Part shown: positions 62,366 through 64,000 of the stretch, piece after piece
Numbering within the stretch: the first letter of the stretch is position 1
Layout of the letters: each line of letters starts with the position of its first letter
NCBI RefSeq assembly: GCF_000379665.1
Contig: NZ_KB903368.1
Span: 1-64,000, forward strand
Direction of reading: 5' to 3'
Length of the DNA: 64,000 bases
Source: Butyricimonas synergistica DSM 23225
GTDB lineage: Bacteria > Bacteroidota > Bacteroidia > Bacteroidales > Marinifilaceae
Notes under the pieces: model-generated
Seen by the model: only the letters and a program-made list of their open reading frames with translations
Told to the model about the DNA's origin: nothing
Database searches by the model: none
Position numbers and translations under genes: made by a program

Positions 62366-63241
62366 TTACTGAATGGATTCGTCGTTTTTCGCTTCCGTGG
62401 TTGCCGGTTCCGTGATCTTTCGCGGCGGGAAGTTTACCTCGTGGATAGCGTGTGTCGGGCATACGCTTACACACTTGCGGCAAAGTTTGCACTTGCGGAA
62501 ATCGATGTAGGCCAAGTTGTTTTCCAGGGTGATAGCCTCGAATGGACATTCTTTGACGCATTTTCCACAACCGATGCAAGCGACTGTACAAGCCTTGCGG
62601 GCGATATTCCCCTTGTCCTTGTTCACGCAGCACACGAAAACACGGCGGTCTTTCGGACCTTTGTTCCGCAATTCGATGATGTTTCTCGGGCAGGTTTTCA
62701 CGCAGGCACCGCAGGCAACACATTTCTCGTCGGAAACGACGGGCAGACCGTTGGCATCCATGTGTATGGCATCGAATGCGCAAACGTTGACGCAATCGCC
62801 GCAACCAAGACATCCGTAGGTACAATCCGTTTCACCCCGGTAGAGGGAATGCTCGATCGCACATGAACGGTACCCGTCGTAGGTACTCGTGCGTTGACGA
62901 TGGTCACAAGTGCCGTTACATCTCACGACCGCTATCTGCGGTGTTTGTGCCGATACTTCCATACCTAGCGCGGAGGCGACTTTCGCCATAGTTTCCGCTC
63001 CTCCCACCGGACAAAACAGTCCATCCAATGAAGTGGCTTTTACCGTGGCTTCCGCGAAACCCCTACACCCGGGTTTGCCGCATCCCCCGCAATTTGCCCC
63101 AGGCAGAATGCTTTCCACGATATCAATTCTCGGGTCTTCCTCGACCTTGAACTTTTGCGCGACAAAATAAAGAATCACTGCCGATGCGATCCCTATGGCG
63201 CATAAAAAAATGATGGTGTAAATAATGGTAGTAGTCATCAT
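62366..63241 (-). CDS. rnfB: Rnf complex ferredoxin subunit RnfB (RsxB), multi-cluster form
   Basis: This 291-residue subunit accepts electrons from ferredoxin. An N-terminal membrane helix (YTIIFLCAIGIASAVILYFV, about 7-26) anchors it. Next is the Cys motif ANCGGCGKPGCRGFAEA (about 49-65), a further CNGTC group, and several 4Fe-4S motifs: CTYGCLGCGDCVNVC, CVACGACVKTC, CIGCGKCVKECP and CKLCRKCVSVCP. That is more clusters than E. coli RsxB, like the long anaerobic forms of clostridia. It is separated by 85 bases from rnfC, where AT-rich repeat sequence lies. Confidence 0.95.
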   Translation of the reverse strand: MMTTTIIYTIIFLCAIGIASAVILYFVAQKFKVEEDPRIDIVESILPGANCGGCGKPGCRGFAEATVKATSLDGLFCPVGGAETMAKVASALGMEVSAQTPQIAVVRCNGTCDHRQRTSTYDGYRSCAIEHSLYRGETDCTYGCLGCGDCVNVCAFDAIHMDANGLPVVSDEKCVACGACVKTCPRNIIELRNKGPKDRRVFVCCVNKDKGNIARKACTVACIGCGKCVKECPFEAITLENNLAYIDFRKCKLCRKCVSVCPTHAIHEVNFPPRKITEPATTEAKNDESIQ

Positions 63242-63307
63242 AAGGTGTTTGTTTTGTCTCCTCTAGTTCTGTTATAACGCCCGTAAAGTTATTATTTTTT
63301 TTCTAGG

Positions 63308-63724
63308 TTATGCTATTTTAACCTTAAATTTTATTTTCCGGGCAAAGCTATTTCTGCAAAAATACAGTATGGTAAAGTAAACTGCGACGGCTAGGAGAAC
63401 AAGAGAGGCGGCAACGATTTCACTCGTCCCCGATAAAGTTAGCAGGGCGAGTAACGCGATAATCAAGACAGAGGGAAGAATATAGGCGAAAACGACTGAT
63501 AACGTGGCGTTCCGGGTGCTGGCGGTGACGATGACTTTATCACCGACAGCCACGGGAATGTCAGGTCGTTCCGCCGTGATATTTTTTTGCACGACTTCCG
63601 ATAGACCACAAGCGCTTTTGGAATGGCAGGATGCACACGCCGATTGATTCTGTATTGCCACGATGATAGAGGATTCCTCTACTTTTATAACAATCCCGTC
63701 GTGTTCTATCGTGTCTTTTGCCAT
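63308..63724 (-). CDS. RseC/SoxR-reducing-system-type regulatory protein
   Basis: This 138-residue protein of the RseC/MucC family has an N-terminal domain with a small Cys group (QSACASCHSKSACGLSE, about 28-44) that may bind Fe-S. Two central/C-terminal hydrophobic helices follow (VVFAYILPSVLIIALLALLT and IVAASLVLLAVAVYFTILYF). In E. coli RseC acts with the Rsx (Rnf) complex to reduce SoxR. Here it heads the rnf operon, 66 bp before rnfB and 16 bp after der, so a link to Rnf electron flow is likely. Confidence 0.88.
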   Translation of the reverse strand: MAKDTIEHDGIVIKVEESSIIVAIQNQSACASCHSKSACGLSEVVQKNITAERPDIPVAVGDKVIVTASTRNATLSVVFAYILPSVLIIALLALLTLSGTSEIVAASLVLLAVAVYFTILYFCRNSFARKIKFKVKIA

Positions 63725-63740
63725 CTCTGCCTTCCCTTTC

Positions 63741-64000
63741 TTATTTTTTACGCATAAACACGTTGATCGGAACCCCGGTGAAATTCCAGTGCTCCCGGAT
63801 TTTGTTTTCCAGGAAACGCTTGTACGGGTCTTTCACGTATTGCGGTAAGTTGCAGTAGAATGCGAAAGACGGCGTCTTTGTGGGTAATTGCGTTACGTAT
63901 TTAATGCGGATATATTTTCCTTTTAAACTTGGCGGGGGATAGTTTTCTATCTCTTCCAGCATAATCCGGTTCAATTCCGAGGTCTTGAGTTTCTGTTTCC
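63741..64000 (-). CDS. der: GTPase Der (EngA), C-terminal part; runs off the window
   Basis: Only the C-terminal KH-like domain is in the window (about 86 residues, open to the right edge). The segment [35 protein letters not shown] and [17 protein letters not shown] is diagnostic of Der. Der has two GTPase domains, outside the window here, and helps 50S subunit assembly. The frame continues past 63974 without a stop, so the gene is cut by the window edge, not broken. The stop is 16 bp before the RseC-like gene. Confidence 0.9.
   Translation of the reverse strand, partial: KQKLKTSELNRIMLEEIENYPPPSLKGKYIRIKYVTQLPTKTPSFAFYCNLPQYVKDPYKRFLENKIREHWNFTGVPINVFMRKK

Noticed and set aside
1-64000. 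tRNA genes
   Set aside because: I saw no convincing cloverleaf with a TTCGA-type T-loop and matching acceptor stem in any gap; a tRNAscan run would settle it.

Overview
The window looks like chromosome of an anaerobic gut member of the Bacteroidales, most likely Odoribacteraceae (Butyricimonas or Odoribacter type). This is inferred from gene content and from Bacteroidetes-type promoters (TTTG, about 20 nt, TAnnTTTG) with little Shine-Dalgarno sequence. Also typical are two ECF-sigma/FecR/SusC/SusD loci, a long-insert Rho, a GldA/GldG-type ABC system and a complete Rnf complex, alongside pyruvate:ferredoxin oxidoreductase and a CoA-transferase of the kind used in acetate/butyrate metabolism. 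No taxonomic search was possible.

Layout. 1-283: the 3' end of an rRNA operon, with 5S rRNA and its terminator. 284-636: a spacer with a REP-like palindrome. 637-5732 (minus strand): dGTPase, CoA-transferase, MgtE and RsmA. 5863-14516 (plus): flippase-like membrane protein, RsmG, Rho with a possible leader attenuator, an AAA ATPase with an altered Walker B motif, and NifJ. 14595-24486: an epimerase-lipocalin fusion, a short-chain dehydrogenase closely resembling 7-alpha-hydroxysteroid dehydrogenase, a DUF1622-type membrane protein, an OPT transporter, PepT, a double GNAT protein, and a MoxR/VWA-metallopeptidase pair. 24560-30245: C1 peptidase, CrcB, Dcp, Dps and MutY.

30261-51791 is the accessory heart of the window. 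It has two nutrient-uptake loci of the form ECF sigma, FecR anti-sigma, STN-domain SusC, SusD. The first carries a metallopeptidase-like lipoprotein and an ABC transporter (ATPase plus fused permease/GldG). The second carries a fasciclin-domain lipoprotein and a small unknown lipoprotein. Neither has a glycosidase, so peptides, protein or another non-glycan ligand are plausible. An AAA/PD-(D/E)XK ATPase gene separates them. 51792-53205 is a gene graveyard with two LytTR-like remnants and an internally deleted Rpn-type nuclease pseudogene.

53206-54748 holds a small radical SAM activase-like gene overlapping by 29 nt a gene for a protein with a four-cysteine N-terminal motif and carboxypeptidase-regulatory-like domains. 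This is the best candidate here for a poorly described system. 54804-58073: two small unknown proteins, tRNA nucleotidyltransferase and a HAD phosphatase. 58125-64000 (minus): der (partial), a RseC-like gene, then rnfB-C-D-G-E-A.

Metabolically, NifJ makes reduced ferredoxin and acetyl-CoA, Rnf converts the ferredoxin/NAD redox difference into an ion gradient, and the CoA-transferase can recover acyl-CoA energy. Together they fit a fermentative, amino-acid or peptide-using anaerobe.
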